Below are positions 52,536 through 62,595 of a stretch of 64,000 bases of DNA, in pieces. The DNA is from Bacteroidota bacterium (GTDB taxonomy: Bacteria > Bacteroidota > Bacteroidia > Cytophagales > Cyclobacteriaceae), in contig JAFEAM010000014.1 in assembly GCA_018266395.1 (NCBI GenBank), forward strand, positions 60,804 to 124,803. The letters are read 5' to 3'. The first letter of the stretch is position 1; every line of letters starts with the position of its first letter. A program made the translations under genes and the position numbers. The notes below the pieces were generated by a model. The model was not told the DNA's origin, did not search any database, and saw nothing but the letters and a program-made list of their open reading frames with translations.

Positions 52536-53081
52536 ATGCTTCGCTGCATTCTTCTTCCGGCTTTCATGTTTTTGTCTATTCTGGCTCAATGTCAGGAGTT
52601 GTCTCTCCGGAAGGGATTTAGCCATTTCCACCGGATTACGGCTGTGATGGCTTATGATTTCATACCGGCAGCCGAGGGGATTGATACCCAGACGGGGATG
52701 TATGTCGTCCCGGTTTGGGGTTTGGGTTATGACTATTGGCTGACTCCGCACTTTGCCTTGGGTTTACATGGCGACATGGCCATCCAGAAATATGAAGTCA
52801 GGTTTGAAGAAAAGGTGATTACCCGATCGCATCCCATCAAGATAAGCCTGGCCGGAATGTACAAGATATCGAAGCACTGGGTTGTATTTGCGGGTGGCGG
52901 GAGAGAGTATGAGAAGAGCATCGACTTTTGGGTGGTGGCTTTTGGGGCAGAATACAATATCGAAATTGACCGGACCTGGGAAGTCAACTTCAACCTGGCC
53001 TACACAGGCAAGTTGGGCGCCTATGACAGTGCACTGTTCGGCATTGGGTTCAGCAAGAAGCTAGGCGAAAGAGACGAGTAG
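52536..53081 (+). CDS. Exported outer-membrane-like protein of unknown family
   Basis: The 181-residue product has a signal peptide (ending LAQCQ) and alternating aromatic/polar segments such as GLGYDYWLTPHFALGLHGD, KHWVVFAGGGREYE and WEVNFNLAYTGKLG, ending in FGIGFSKKL. This pattern fits a small beta barrel. No family was recognised. It stands between the redoxin and permease genes, 87 bases after the former. Confidence 0.72.
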   Translation: MLRCILLPAFMFLSILAQCQELSLRKGFSHFHRITAVMAYDFIPAAEGIDTQTGMYVVPVWGLGYDYWLTPHFALGLHGDMAIQKYEVRFEEKVITRSHPIKISLAGMYKISKHWVVFAGGGREYEKSIDFWVVAFGAEYNIEIDRTWEVNFNLAYTGKLGAYDSALFGIGFSKKLGERDE

Positions 53082-53255
53082 ACCTATACATGTTTTCTTC
53101 ACTCATGAGACGCTGCCACCACTTTTCCCATAGATCTCAAAACTATTTGCTCTTGCCGAACAACCTTATCTCCAAGAGGCCGTCTTTGTAAGTTAAATGC
53201 CAGATTTTTTGTTACCATTTGACGCCGTATCAGTATTCTCTAATATTTGCCGCAT

Positions 53256-55628
53256 ATGCTTAAGAATTACCTGAGTGTGCTTGTCAGAAATCTTCGAAAG
53301 AACCCGGTCTATTCTTTCATTAATATTTCGGGGTTGTCCATCGGGATTGCCTGCTCATTGCTCATTCTCTTATGGGTTTTTGACGAATTAAGCTATGACC
53401 GGTTCCATCCCAAGTCGGACCGGCTTTACCAGGTTTGGATCAATGCCTGGTTCGATGGCAAGATCAGTTCCTGGACCTCCGTACCCTTGCCCACCTACCA
53501 GGCCTTCAAAACGGTAGATCCGCATATCAAGAATACAGTAGTAACCGACTGGGGCGGAACCAGGCTGATGACGGCCGGGGAGAAGCGGATGAACAAGAAA
53601 TCCTACTACGTCGGAGAAGAGTTCCTTACTATGTTCGAATTCCCGATGATTTCGGGAAATCCCGCAAAGGCGCTTGGTGATCCGGGTTCGATTGTTATTA
53701 CTGAGTCCACGGCAAAGGCTTTGTTTGGAGATGCTGATCCTATGAATCAACTCATTCAGATTGATAATAAGGACATGCAGAAGGTGACGGGTGTGGTGAA
53801 GGATGTTCCGGGCAACTCGACATTTCAATTTGATTTTCTCTTGCCATGGAAGCTGAATGAGACGCGCGATTGGGTCAAGCGGGACCAAACCAATTGGGGA
53901 AATTACTCCTTTCAGGTTTTTGTGGAATTGGACAACCCTTCTTCCGAACAGCCTGTGGAAGCCACAATTGAAAATGTGCTGGAAAAGAACGGGCAGACAG
54001 ATGTCAAAAGAATATTCTGGCTGCATCCGATGACGCGCTGGCGGCTATACAGCAATATTGAGAATGGAAAAGAAAACGGAGGCATGATCGATTACGTGCA
54101 GCTATTCACGGTCATTGCCGTTTTTATCCTTGTGATTGCCTGTATCAACTTCATGAACCTTGCGACCGCCCGCTCCGAGCGTCGTGCCAGGGAAGTAGGG
54201 ATTCGTAAAAGTGTCGGGTCGAGACGACGCGAGATCATCTTTCAATTTCTGGGAGAGTCCCTCATCATAACCTCACTCGCGGCAGGTGTGGCATTGTTGC
54301 TGGCCGAGGGTTTGCTTCCATTTTACAACGAAATGGTCCAGAAGCAACTCAGGATTGATTTGACTGCACCGGCATTTTGGTTATTCATAGGAGGTCTGGT
54401 GTTTTTCACCGGCATTTTGGCCGGCAGTTATCCTGCATTCTATCTTTCTTCTTTCAGTCCGGTCAAAGTGCTGAAGGGAAAAGTTCAGGCTGGGCGTAAT
54501 GCGAGCCTTCCGAGAAAAGTACTTGTTACGCTTCAATTCGGGTTCTCCATTCTTCTCATGATTGGCACAATGGTGGTTTACAAACAGATTCAATATGTGC
54601 AAAGCCGCCAACTGGGGTATAGTCAGCAAAATCTCATTACCATTGATTATACGGATCAGATAGAAAAGAACTATAGCATCATCAAGAAAGAACTCCTCAG
54701 GACGGGAGTAGTGGCTTCAGTAACGAAGTCCAACAGTCCTGTGACCGAAATATGGTCAAACAATTTCCTTGGATGGCCGGGCAAGCCCAAGGACCTGAAA
54801 GTCATGTTTGCCACCATTGCAACGGAGTATGACTATATCAAAACGATGGGGATTAAGATATTGGAGGGACGGGATTTCTCGGAAGAATTCAAGAGTGATT
54901 CAACAGGCATACTGGTCAACAAGGCCGGGGCGGATCTTATGCAGTTGAAGGATCCAATAGGGACGCAGTTGGATGTGTGGGATGATCCAAAAAACAAGCG
55001 CACCCTCATTGGCATTGTGGATAACGTGCTGATGGGTTCGCCTTTCAAGGCTGTGGGTCCAGCATTCTACATTTTTGAACCCAATTGGGTCAGTTCCGTG
55101 ACCATTCGGCTCGAGCCTGGTCATGATCTCAAGGCTTCACTGGCCAAAGTGGAGGAGGTATTCAAGACTTACAATTCTGCCTATCCCTTCGAATTCACGT
55201 TCGTGGACCAACAGTTTGCCAGGAAGTTTACCACCATCCGGATGACCGGTGAGTTGGCAAATGTCTTCGCTTTTCTCGCCGTTCTTGTTACAGGTTTGGG
55301 ACTGTTCGGACTTGCAGCCTTCACCGCAGAGCAGCGTACCAAAGAGATAGGAATCCGCAAGGTAATGGGGGCTTCGGTGACCAGTCTGATTGCACTCATG
55401 TCATCGGATTTCTCAAGGATGGTCATTCTTGCCTTTGGCATAACGGCACCATTGTCATGGTGGCTACTGACCTCTTACCTGGAACGGTATCCGTACCGTA
55501 TTGACATTCCCTGGTGGGTTTTCCCTCTGACAGGTATCATTGCACTGTCTTTTGCTTTGCTGATTGTCAGTACACAGGCTCTTCGCGCAGCCCGCGCCAA
55601 TCCGGCACAATCTCTGCGAACCGAGTAA
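53256..55628 (+). CDS. MacB/FtsX-type ABC permease, orphan (copy 2)
   Basis: ATG 53256 (MLKNYLSVLVRNLRKNPVYSFINI) is preferred to TTG 53247 because it aligns with the other two copies. The 790-residue protein shows the same layout: signal-anchor helix, MacB-like periplasmic domain, FtsX helices with RRAREVGIRKSVGS, second periplasmic domain, and terminal FtsX helices with KEIGIRKVMGAS. The C terminus ALRAARANPAQSLRTE is the usual family end. No ATPase is nearby. Confidence 0.9.
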   Translation: MLKNYLSVLVRNLRKNPVYSFINISGLSIGIACSLLILLWVFDELSYDRFHPKSDRLYQVWINAWFDGKISSWTSVPLPTYQAFKTVDPHIKNTVVTDWGGTRLMTAGEKRMNKKSYYVGEEFLTMFEFPMISGNPAKALGDPGSIVITESTAKALFGDADPMNQLIQIDNKDMQKVTGVVKDVPGNSTFQFDFLLPWKLNETRDWVKRDQTNWGNYSFQVFVELDNPSSEQPVEATIENVLEKNGQTDVKRIFWLHPMTRWRLYSNIENGKENGGMIDYVQLFTVIAVFILVIACINFMNLATARSERRAREVGIRKSVGSRRREIIFQFLGESLIITSLAAGVALLLAEGLLPFYNEMVQKQLRIDLTAPAFWLFIGGLVFFTGILAGSYPAFYLSSFSPVKVLKGKVQAGRNASLPRKVLVTLQFGFSILLMIGTMVVYKQIQYVQSRQLGYSQQNLITIDYTDQIEKNYSIIKKELLRTGVVASVTKSNSPVTEIWSNNFLGWPGKPKDLKVMFATIATEYDYIKTMGIKILEGRDFSEEFKSDSTGILVNKAGADLMQLKDPIGTQLDVWDDPKNKRTLIGIVDNVLMGSPFKAVGPAFYIFEPNWVSSVTIRLEPGHDLKASLAKVEEVFKTYNSAYPFEFTFVDQQFARKFTTIRMTGELANVFAFLAVLVTGLGLFGLAAFTAEQRTKEIGIRKVMGASVTSLIALMSSDFSRMVILAFGITAPLSWWLLTSYLERYPYRIDIPWWVFPLTGIIALSFALLIVSTQALRAARANPAQSLRTE

Positions 55629-55702
55629 ACGCAAAAATTGACATAAGTCATTCGCCTGCCCATCCGGCATGTCTATATTGCCGCGTCAAAAAACAGTGTG
55701 CT

Positions 55703-56443
55703 ATGGGTAATCGCATCATATTTTTGGTATGCCTGATTCTTGGAATGGCCCTTTCGCGGCAATTGGTGGCACAGGATTCCACCGCCTTCAAATCAAGACC
55801 CAACATTTTCAAAATCAATTTGAGTTCAAGGGCACTGTACAGCGACAGTTACATATTCTCTTATGAGCGTGTGCTCAAGCCGCATGAAACCCTGTCGGTT
55901 TCTGCGGGATATGTGACTTTCCCGGTTTTTACAGCTTTGGGTACCATAAAGGCCAGTTCCACATCGCAGTCGGGCTTCATGGCCGGTGCGGATTACCGTT
56001 TCTACTTGAAAAAAGAGAATAAGTATGCCGCCCCTCACGGGGTATTCATCGGCCCGTATGCCAGTTATTATGGATTCAGTAATGATCGCATCATTACTTC
56101 AGACCTGACAGGGGTTACCACACAAGGTAATCTTCACTCTGATATCTCCTTCACAAGTGTGGGTTTCCAGATAGGATACCAGTTTGTGTTGAACAACCGA
56201 TGGGCATTTGACTTCATCTTTATGGGCCCTTCTGTTACTAACTATAACCTGAACCTCAAGCTGAACGGCAACTTCAACCTCGACGAACAAAGCGAGATTG
56301 TCCAGGATATCATCTCCAAATTCCCGCTATTGAACCAGATTCTGGATGCCAAGGAGGTCAATATCAACGGACGCACCAACACCTGGAAGGCGGGTTACCG
56401 TTACACCATTCATGTGGGGTATAAATTCGGAAGGAAGAAGTAA
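55703..56443 (+). CDS. Predicted outer-membrane beta-barrel protein
   Basis: ATG 55703 is chosen since it starts a signal peptide (ending RQLVAQ); the frame upstream merely overlaps the permease. The 246-residue product has barrel-like strands (YIFSYERVLKPHETLSVSAGY, GADYRFYLKKEN, VGFQIGYQFVLNN, HVGYKFGRKK at the end). The pattern resembles DUF3575-type small outer-membrane proteins, but this is tentative. It ends five bases from the stop of the convergent gene. Confidence 0.75.
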   Translation: MGNRIIFLVCLILGMALSRQLVAQDSTAFKSRPNIFKINLSSRALYSDSYIFSYERVLKPHETLSVSAGYVTFPVFTALGTIKASSTSQSGFMAGADYRFYLKKENKYAAPHGVFIGPYASYYGFSNDRIITSDLTGVTTQGNLHSDISFTSVGFQIGYQFVLNNRWAFDFIFMGPSVTNYNLNLKLNGNFNLDEQSEIVQDIISKFPLLNQILDAKEVNINGRTNTWKAGYRYTIHVGYKFGRKK

Positions 56444-56447
56444 ACAT

Positions 56448-57326
56448 CTATTTCTTACATCGTTCGCTGGCTCCGACGAAATGTCGTTCTCCATTGGCAA
56501 ACACTTTTTCATCATCGATGAATAACTCGATTGTGGCCGGTGGTGCCTTGGGGAAAGTAAGTGTAAGTTCGGCTCGTTGACCCGTGGTAACACTCCATGT
56601 ACCTGTCTTGCTGCCTTGATATTCTTTTAGTTCTGTTTTGAGAAGCCCTTTCCGTTTAATGTTGGAATGGAAGGATCCATCGGCGCAGAAATGAACTTCA
56701 TTCATACTGCGCTGTTTTTCCGCCGTGAAGTAGGTCATAAGAACCTTGTCGGTGAGAAATTCCTTCCAGTCGAACCCTTCATATAAGGAAACAATTCGGG
56801 GCTCGCCCAATGAAGAAGCATCCACGAAAGCCTGCAGCGCCTTTTTTACCGGCTCATATCTCTGCCGGTCGCTCAGCATCAGGAATGTGACGCACACACC
56901 ATAGGTGCTGCACTTGGCTTCAGCATAAATCTTTCTATCAGCCTGATTGGTGCTGCCCGAGAGGAAACCTTCAACGCCCCAGGCCTCACCGCGTTGGGTG
57001 ATCTGACCTTTAGCCTTCAGTTTGATGTTGCTACCCATGTCAGTACCTGTTGCCCAGCGCTGTTTGAGCTTGTCAACATTGTCTTCTGTATTGCCAAAGA
57101 CATAAATCTCGCCCATCTCACCACTCATCGGAAGCATGAGGAATGCTTCGGTGTCACGCGGCAGGACGCCTTCCCATCCCTCGGGAATCTTGCTGGTGAA
57201 TCCGAAATAAGGTGCCTGAATCGTTTCGCCAGGACCGTAGCGATGACCGGGCCTTAAGCGCTCCACCTTTTGTGAATAGCCCGATACAGTGACGATGATG
57301 CACGCGAGAAGTAAGAGATGTTTCAT
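56448..57326 (-). CDS. Exported protein of unknown function
   Basis: The 292-residue product has a signal peptide (ending VSGYSQ). Its first domain (about 20-175) contains FGFTSKIPEGWEGVLP and AFLMLPMSGEMG, the layout of proteins that test peptide or lipid stress in Bacteroidota. A second beta-rich domain (about 180-290) has GSFHSNIKRKG and GTWSVTTGQRAELTLTF, a lipocalin-like pattern. Cysteines at about 140, 147 and 215 may pair. No confident family is recognised. Confidence 0.68.
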   Translation of the reverse strand: MKHLLLLACIIVTVSGYSQKVERLRPGHRYGPGETIQAPYFGFTSKIPEGWEGVLPRDTEAFLMLPMSGEMGEIYVFGNTEDNVDKLKQRWATGTDMGSNIKLKAKGQITQRGEAWGVEGFLSGSTNQADRKIYAEAKCSTYGVCVTFLMLSDRQRYEPVKKALQAFVDASSLGEPRIVSLYEGFDWKEFLTDKVLMTYFTAEKQRSMNEVHFCADGSFHSNIKRKGLLKTELKEYQGSKTGTWSVTTGQRAELTLTFPKAPPATIELFIDDEKVFANGERHFVGASERCKK

Positions 57327-57412
57327 GGACTTAAAGATAGCTAATTTGAGTGTTGAGAATCAGATGCCGGGCCCTGAAGCCAGCGCCCGACACCCGATAA
57401 TCAATTTGTGCA

Positions 57413-58720
57413 TTATCGGCTTTCTCCCAACCTCACAAGCTTATCTGTATCCTGATTGATGGAAAGAATCAATACGCAGGTTGCGGTACAGAATACGGGG
57501 CTGGTGATGCAATGATGGCCATTCCAGCTTCCATCATCATTCTGGATATGCAACATACGACCGGAAATGTTTTCATACCATTTCTTCCACTCCTGATCCT
57601 TGCCGATGACCATACTCTCACCGGTCTGCAGATAACTGAGGAACTCCTCACCGCCATTGCTGCCGAATCCATTCATGACAGCATCTTCCTGTGCTTTGGC
57701 TTTGGCTGACTGGTACACCTCATAGGCGGTGGCATACTTCATCGCCTCATCCGGTGAAAATCCGATCTTTTCAAGATTCCGGGCGGTGGGTGCATCGTCT
57801 TTGCCCAGCTTCCCCGATTTCCTGGCATTTTCAATTTCCTCTTCCGCATGTCGTGCCTGTTTGGCGCTCGCACGCACGGAGCCTGTCACACTGTAGAGCA
57901 TCACGCCTGCGCCCATGGCAGTGTTAACATCGCCGGTACGGGCGTTGTAGTTACTCTTCTGGAATTCCCGGGATTTATCCAGTGCTTTCTTGTCAACGGG
58001 AGCGCCTTGTGCTTGTGCAGACTCCAGCGCATTGGTGGCCAATGATGATTGAAGTACCCCTGCCCATCCTGAACCTGCGAAGCTTCCGTTGCTTTCCTGG
58101 AATCTCTGGATTTTGGAGACACAGATGTTGTTGGCTCTTTTTACTCTTTCTCTGAGTTGTGGATCATTACCGAGTTGCCCGTCGAGCATGTTGGAGAGAA
58201 ACTGCGATGCGAGAATCACATCAATATTGGAACCCAGTTTAGTCTGGATCTGGGTGCCGGTAAGTTCCGTGATATTGGAAGCCTCCGAGGGTGAGTGTTC
58301 AATGGTTTCCAAAAGGTACCCCAGTGCTCTTTTCAACTGAGAGGCATATGGTCCGCTTTGAAGATTGCTGCCGCTTCTCAGGATAGCCATCGAAACCATG
58401 GCTGTAGTGGCTGGATCTGGCTGCACGGCGTGCGGATCCATTACATCCTGTCGACGATGTGTTCCCGCTCCCCAGCCTCCGTCCGGATGTTGGGCCTGCA
58501 TAAGCCAAACCAAGCCGTGCTCCAATGAACGCATCACTTTGACGTCTGTAAAATATCGAAACGATGAGTCTGAAGACTCTTCCCCCATGAGGGTGCGGTA
58601 AACGCATCCTTTTGGAATTGACTTGTAGTTAGTCAAGACCTTTTCGGGCCCCCTGAATGACTGCAACGCAATGGCGCCTGCACCCACCAGGATGACCAGC
58701 GCAATTTTCAATGGTTTCAT
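57413..58720 (-). CDS. Membrane-anchored QW-repeat (terpenoid-cyclase-like) toroid protein
   Basis: ATG 58720 is preferred to the open start 58843 because it begins an N-terminal membrane anchor (LKIALVILVGAGAIAL). The 435-residue protein contains QW-type repeats: QAQHPDGGWG near residue 81 and IQNDDGSWNG near 397, plus helical repeats between. This indicates an alpha/alpha toroid like squalene-hopene cyclases and prenyltransferases. The catalytic DxDD motif of hopene cyclases is not seen, so a non-catalytic or different role is likely. A charged linker lies at about 285-330. Confidence 0.7.
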   Translation of the reverse strand: MKPLKIALVILVGAGAIALQSFRGPEKVLTNYKSIPKGCVYRTLMGEESSDSSFRYFTDVKVMRSLEHGLVWLMQAQHPDGGWGAGTHRRQDVMDPHAVQPDPATTAMVSMAILRSGSNLQSGPYASQLKRALGYLLETIEHSPSEASNITELTGTQIQTKLGSNIDVILASQFLSNMLDGQLGNDPQLRERVKRANNICVSKIQRFQESNGSFAGSGWAGVLQSSLATNALESAQAQGAPVDKKALDKSREFQKSNYNARTGDVNTAMGAGVMLYSVTGSVRASAKQARHAEEEIENARKSGKLGKDDAPTARNLEKIGFSPDEAMKYATAYEVYQSAKAKAQEDAVMNGFGSNGGEEFLSYLQTGESMVIGKDQEWKKWYENISGRMLHIQNDDGSWNGHHCITSPVFCTATCVLILSINQDTDKLVRLGESR

Positions 58721-58944
58721 TTTCTTGGTGTTTTTGCCAATAGGATGCAGGTGGGAAGTGAATTCCATACAGACCGTCTGGGTTTTAATCCATCGATCAC
58801 CCAAAAGGGGAGGGAGCGCGGTTGCGGGACGCAGGGGGTACAAGCGCGCAGAAGTGTTGCTTAGAGCCTGCCTTTGTTGAATTTCCTGCTGCAGTGCAAC
58901 CTGAAGGCCTGAAATCGAGTCATAGTACGTAATACAAAAAGTCT

Positions 58945-61344
58945 ATGCTGTCCAACTACCTCAAAATCCTGTTCAGGAACATCGTTCGTAACAAGGCTTT
59001 CACCTTCATCAACATTACCGGGTTGGCAGCGGGGCTCACCTGTGCGCTGCTGATTGGCTTGTATGTTTCTGATGAGTTGTCCTTTGAGAGCAACCAGAAA
59101 AATCTTGACCGGATATGTCTGGTCTACACCGAGGCAACTTGGGACGGTCAGACCGCCAGGTGGACCGGGGTTCCCAACCTTGTCGCTCCAACAGCTGCCA
59201 GAGAAATCCCTGAAGTGGAAAGAGCTGCCCGCTTATTTGCACACGATTTTGGCAACATCGCTTTTGTTTCAACCGACACCGTTAAATCCAGCGAGAAACT
59301 GCTGGCTTGGGCAGATCAGGATATTTTCAGTATTCTCACCTATGAGTTCATCAAGGGTAACCAGGAACAGGCTCTGGTAAGACCCAATACGGCGGTAATC
59401 AGCGAGACGGCAGCCATCAAATACTTTGGAACCACAGAAGTGTTGGGCAAGTCGATTGTAGTCGATAATACCGATCACCTGGAGATCACGGGAGTATTCA
59501 AAAACCCGCCTGCCACATCGAGATTCCAGAATCCGATCATCGCTTCATTCAACTCGCATTATTTTGCCAAAGACGCCAATTTGTCCTGGGGCAATGCGAG
59601 TTTTGAGACTTGGCTTTTGCTGAAGGAAGATGTTAAGCCGGCTGCGGTCGAGCAAAAACTGGTGGGCATGGTGGAGCGCAATATTGTAAAGGACGAGAGA
59701 TGGTTTTCCCTTCACTTGATTCCGTTAAAGGATGTCTACCTGCGATCGGGCGATGTGCAGAGCTTCGGAACCCTTTTGGTGCCTAAGGGCGATATTCAGC
59801 AAGTCAGAATTCTGATTGGGCTTGCGCTGATCATAATTGTTGTTGCGGCGGTCAATTACATGAACCTCTCTACAGCACAATCGCAGAGAAGATTCAAGGA
59901 GATCGGGGTCACCAAAACAATGGGGGCGACCAGCCAGCAGTTGGCACGGAGATTTTACCTCGAGACTTTTGTATTTGTCGGGCTGGCCTTGTTGATAAGC
60001 GTATTGATATCACTGTCCTTCCTGCCATTCTTCAACACCCTTACCGGCAAGCAGTTGGCTATGGGTTTTCTCACCCATCCAATCTTTTGGGGAACTATCG
60101 TCATGATCTGGTTGCTGCTGAGCCTGCTCGCCGGTGTTTACCCGGCCCTATATCTGTCTTCATTTCTTCCGCAGCAGGTCCTGAAAGGAAGTTCTTCAGG
60201 TTCCGGTGGCAGCCCCATCCTGAGAAGAACTCTTGTTGTAGTACAATTCTCTGTATCGATTATCCTCATTATCAGCACAGCTGTTTTCTATGAGCAGTTG
60301 TCGTTTATCCGTCAGAAGAAACTGGGTTATAACCCCGAACAGGTAGTTGCAATTTTGACCAGCGGCGCTCAGAACAAAGAGCAGATCAGTACACTGAAAT
60401 CCGAGCTTAGCCGCGTTCCGGGTGTACTGGGAAGTGTTCGATCCCAGGCGTTCCCGGGTGAAAGCGGAAGTGGTCGCATTCTGCCTCCCTTGAACGGCAA
60501 TGGTGAAGGCAAGTCGTTGATGACGGTCAGGACTTCAGGCGAGGTCCTGGGAGTGCTGGGGATAAAACTGCTGGCAGGAAGGTCACTGCCCGAGGTAAAA
60601 GCGCAGGGTGATACTACGATCCAGGTGGTGTTAAACAAGACAGCTGCCGATTTTCTTGGCAAATCCCCGGATGACCTCGTGGGAATGAAGCTCAAGGTGA
60701 ATGGATTCGGACCTCCCGTTGAAGTGGCAGGGGTTATGGAAGATTTTCATTTCAGTTCGCTGCACGACCCGATCGGCGCTTATTGTTTTCACAATGCGCC
60801 CACAGAATCTTACAACTATCTGCTGGTGAAACTGGACACCCGGACGCTTCAGGAAACCATGCGCCAGCTTGAGAAGACTTATTCTGCTGTAATTCCTACC
60901 ACGTTTGAATATACGTTCCTTGATCAGCGCCTGGCAGTAATCTACCATAAGGAAGAACAGATGGCACAGGTGATCATGCTGTTCTCGGGTTTGGCCATTA
61001 TAATCGCGTGTTTGGGATTGTATGCGCTGGCTGCCTACACCACGGAGCAAAGAACGCGGGAAATAGGAATCCGGAAAGTAATGGGTGCATCGGTATCACA
61101 ACTGTCCTCCATGCTGAGTATGGAATTCGTTCGCCTCGTTGTCATTTCCTTTGTGATTGCATCACCGGCCGCATGGTACCTAATGAGCCGGTGGCTGGAA
61201 GGATTTGCCTACAGGGTTAACATCAATGTGCTCGTAGTGGGTGCTTCCGGGTTGCTGGCAGTCGTGATTGCATGGTTTACGGTAAGCCTCGAATCTTTCA
61301 AGGCGGCCCGGTCCAACCCGGTGCAGTCTCTCAGGAGGGAATAA
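58945..61344 (+). CDS. MacB/FtsX-type ABC permease, orphan (copy 3)
   Basis: The 799-residue protein begins MLSNYLKILFRNIVRNKAF and has the same two-part MacB/FtsX layout as the other copies, with RRFKEIGVTKTMGAT and REIGIRKVMGAS coupling segments and the family end AARSNPVQSLRRE. It is divergent from the toroid gene and 63 bases upstream of the DUF2807 gene. No ATPase is nearby, so it must pair with one encoded elsewhere or act as a mechanical transmission unit. Confidence 0.9.
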   Translation: MLSNYLKILFRNIVRNKAFTFINITGLAAGLTCALLIGLYVSDELSFESNQKNLDRICLVYTEATWDGQTARWTGVPNLVAPTAAREIPEVERAARLFAHDFGNIAFVSTDTVKSSEKLLAWADQDIFSILTYEFIKGNQEQALVRPNTAVISETAAIKYFGTTEVLGKSIVVDNTDHLEITGVFKNPPATSRFQNPIIASFNSHYFAKDANLSWGNASFETWLLLKEDVKPAAVEQKLVGMVERNIVKDERWFSLHLIPLKDVYLRSGDVQSFGTLLVPKGDIQQVRILIGLALIIIVVAAVNYMNLSTAQSQRRFKEIGVTKTMGATSQQLARRFYLETFVFVGLALLISVLISLSFLPFFNTLTGKQLAMGFLTHPIFWGTIVMIWLLLSLLAGVYPALYLSSFLPQQVLKGSSSGSGGSPILRRTLVVVQFSVSIILIISTAVFYEQLSFIRQKKLGYNPEQVVAILTSGAQNKEQISTLKSELSRVPGVLGSVRSQAFPGESGSGRILPPLNGNGEGKSLMTVRTSGEVLGVLGIKLLAGRSLPEVKAQGDTTIQVVLNKTAADFLGKSPDDLVGMKLKVNGFGPPVEVAGVMEDFHFSSLHDPIGAYCFHNAPTESYNYLLVKLDTRTLQETMRQLEKTYSAVIPTTFEYTFLDQRLAVIYHKEEQMAQVIMLFSGLAIIIACLGLYALAAYTTEQRTREIGIRKVMGASVSQLSSMLSMEFVRLVVISFVIASPAAWYLMSRWLEGFAYRVNINVLVVGASGLLAVVIAWFTVSLESFKAARSNPVQSLRRE

Positions 61345-61407
61345 ATCTGATTGGGAAGTAGGGGAAGACAGGGTATAAGGTGTCATTTCAATGTTAAATC
61401 ACACTTT

Positions 61408-62160
61408 ATGAAAAGCCCCATGTTTCTCTTCCTTGTACTTTTCTATACCAGCGCAGCCGGCAAGCCCCTTGGGACGACAGATTCTCTGTCGGTGAAAGAA
61501 TTTGACAAAGTAATGGTGTCGAACCGCATCAACGCGGTGCTGATCCATGGGGCAAAGCCTGCTGTCAAATTGGTCTGTACCAATGTCTCACCCGACAAGG
61601 TGAATGTTATAGTAAGCAATGGCACGCTGAAGATTTATCTTGAGCATGCCCGCTGGACGGAAAAGAATCAATACCTGGATGATGATGGTTATGACCATTC
61701 AGTCCCCATGTACAGAGGCGTAACCGTTACGGCTTATATCACCTATACTGAGCTGAATGAAATTGAAATCCGAGGCCATCAGACCGTTTCATTTGAGGGA
61801 GGACTCAAGACTGACGAATTGAAAGTCAAGTCTTATGGGGAGGCCGACATCACCATTCCGTCATTGAATGCGGACAAGATGGAAGTGGTCTTATATGGCA
61901 CCAATCACCTTGAGATCGATGGCGGCAAAGTGACGTCACAGAAATTCAGACTGATGGGCACCAACGAAGTGGAGGCGTCCAAATTGTCGGCCGAGGAAGT
62001 GACTTCCACTATTTACGGCGACAGCAAGCTAAGGGTCAATGCATCATCGGAATTGTCACTTACCGCCATAGGAGAACCGACCGTAGTGTGGTCAGGCACT
62101 GCGCACCTGCATCGTGGCCTTATACTGGGCCAGCCTACTATTCGTACAACCGGGAAGTGA
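61408..62160 (+). CDS. Exported DUF2807 (GIN-domain) protein
   Basis: ATG 61408 gives a signal peptide (MKSPMFLFLVLFYTSAAG). The 250-residue product matches the putative auto-transporter adhesin head GIN domain: VKEFDKVMVSNRINAVL, ITYTELNEIEIRGHQTVSFEG, LKVKSYGEADITIPSL, and repeating short strands to the end. Proteins of this family are common exported beta-solenoids in Bacteroidota, usually of unknown role. It probably shares a transcript with permease copy 3. Confidence 0.83.
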   Translation: MKSPMFLFLVLFYTSAAGKPLGTTDSLSVKEFDKVMVSNRINAVLIHGAKPAVKLVCTNVSPDKVNVIVSNGTLKIYLEHARWTEKNQYLDDDGYDHSVPMYRGVTVTAYITYTELNEIEIRGHQTVSFEGGLKTDELKVKSYGEADITIPSLNADKMEVVLYGTNHLEIDGGKVTSQKFRLMGTNEVEASKLSAEEVTSTIYGDSKLRVNASSELSLTAIGEPTVVWSGTAHLHRGLILGQPTIRTTGK

Positions 62161-62346
62161 CTATAGGTAGTTCTGTTTCTTTTGCTGCAATGTCATAAGT
62201 ATTTCTCTTGCCTTCATTTGATCTTCACTATTGAAGTGACCAACGGCTGGGTCGCTCATCTACAGGATGGAATTCATCCGGATGATGTGTTGTTGATACG
62301 GGAATTTGATATTTTGTATGGAATCGTTCCATAGACAGACGTTGCC

Positions 62347-62595
62347 ATGCAAATACTTTCCCATCAAACCCATCATGCCGAAGAGGCGATATCCAGAACG
62401 TTGCTGAAGACGGTCACTTACCGTGTCTTTATTCTTATCCTGGATTTTATTACGGTGTATCTGTTTACCGGTAAAGCCGAACTGGCGTTGGGGTTTATGG
62501 TGGTCAGCAACATCTACACCACCATCGGTTATTTTCTCCATGAGCGCTTTTGGGATCGGATCAAATGGGGGAAGAAGATTTTCAAACATGATTAA
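62347..62595 (+). CDS. DUF2061 small membrane protein
   Basis: The 82-residue protein has the DUF2061 pattern: ISRTLLKTVTYRVFILILDFITVYLFTG followed by ALGFMVVSNIYTTIGYFLHERFWDRIKWG (quoted as residues 16-43 and 47-75), with two membrane helices. In many bacteria DUF2061 genes sit beside sulfur-assimilation genes. Here its stop overlaps the TauE-like gene by eight bases, which fits a shared role in sulfur-compound transport. Confidence 0.85.
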   Translation: MQILSHQTHHAEEAISRTLLKTVTYRVFILILDFITVYLFTGKAELALGFMVVSNIYTTIGYFLHERFWDRIKWGKKIFKHD

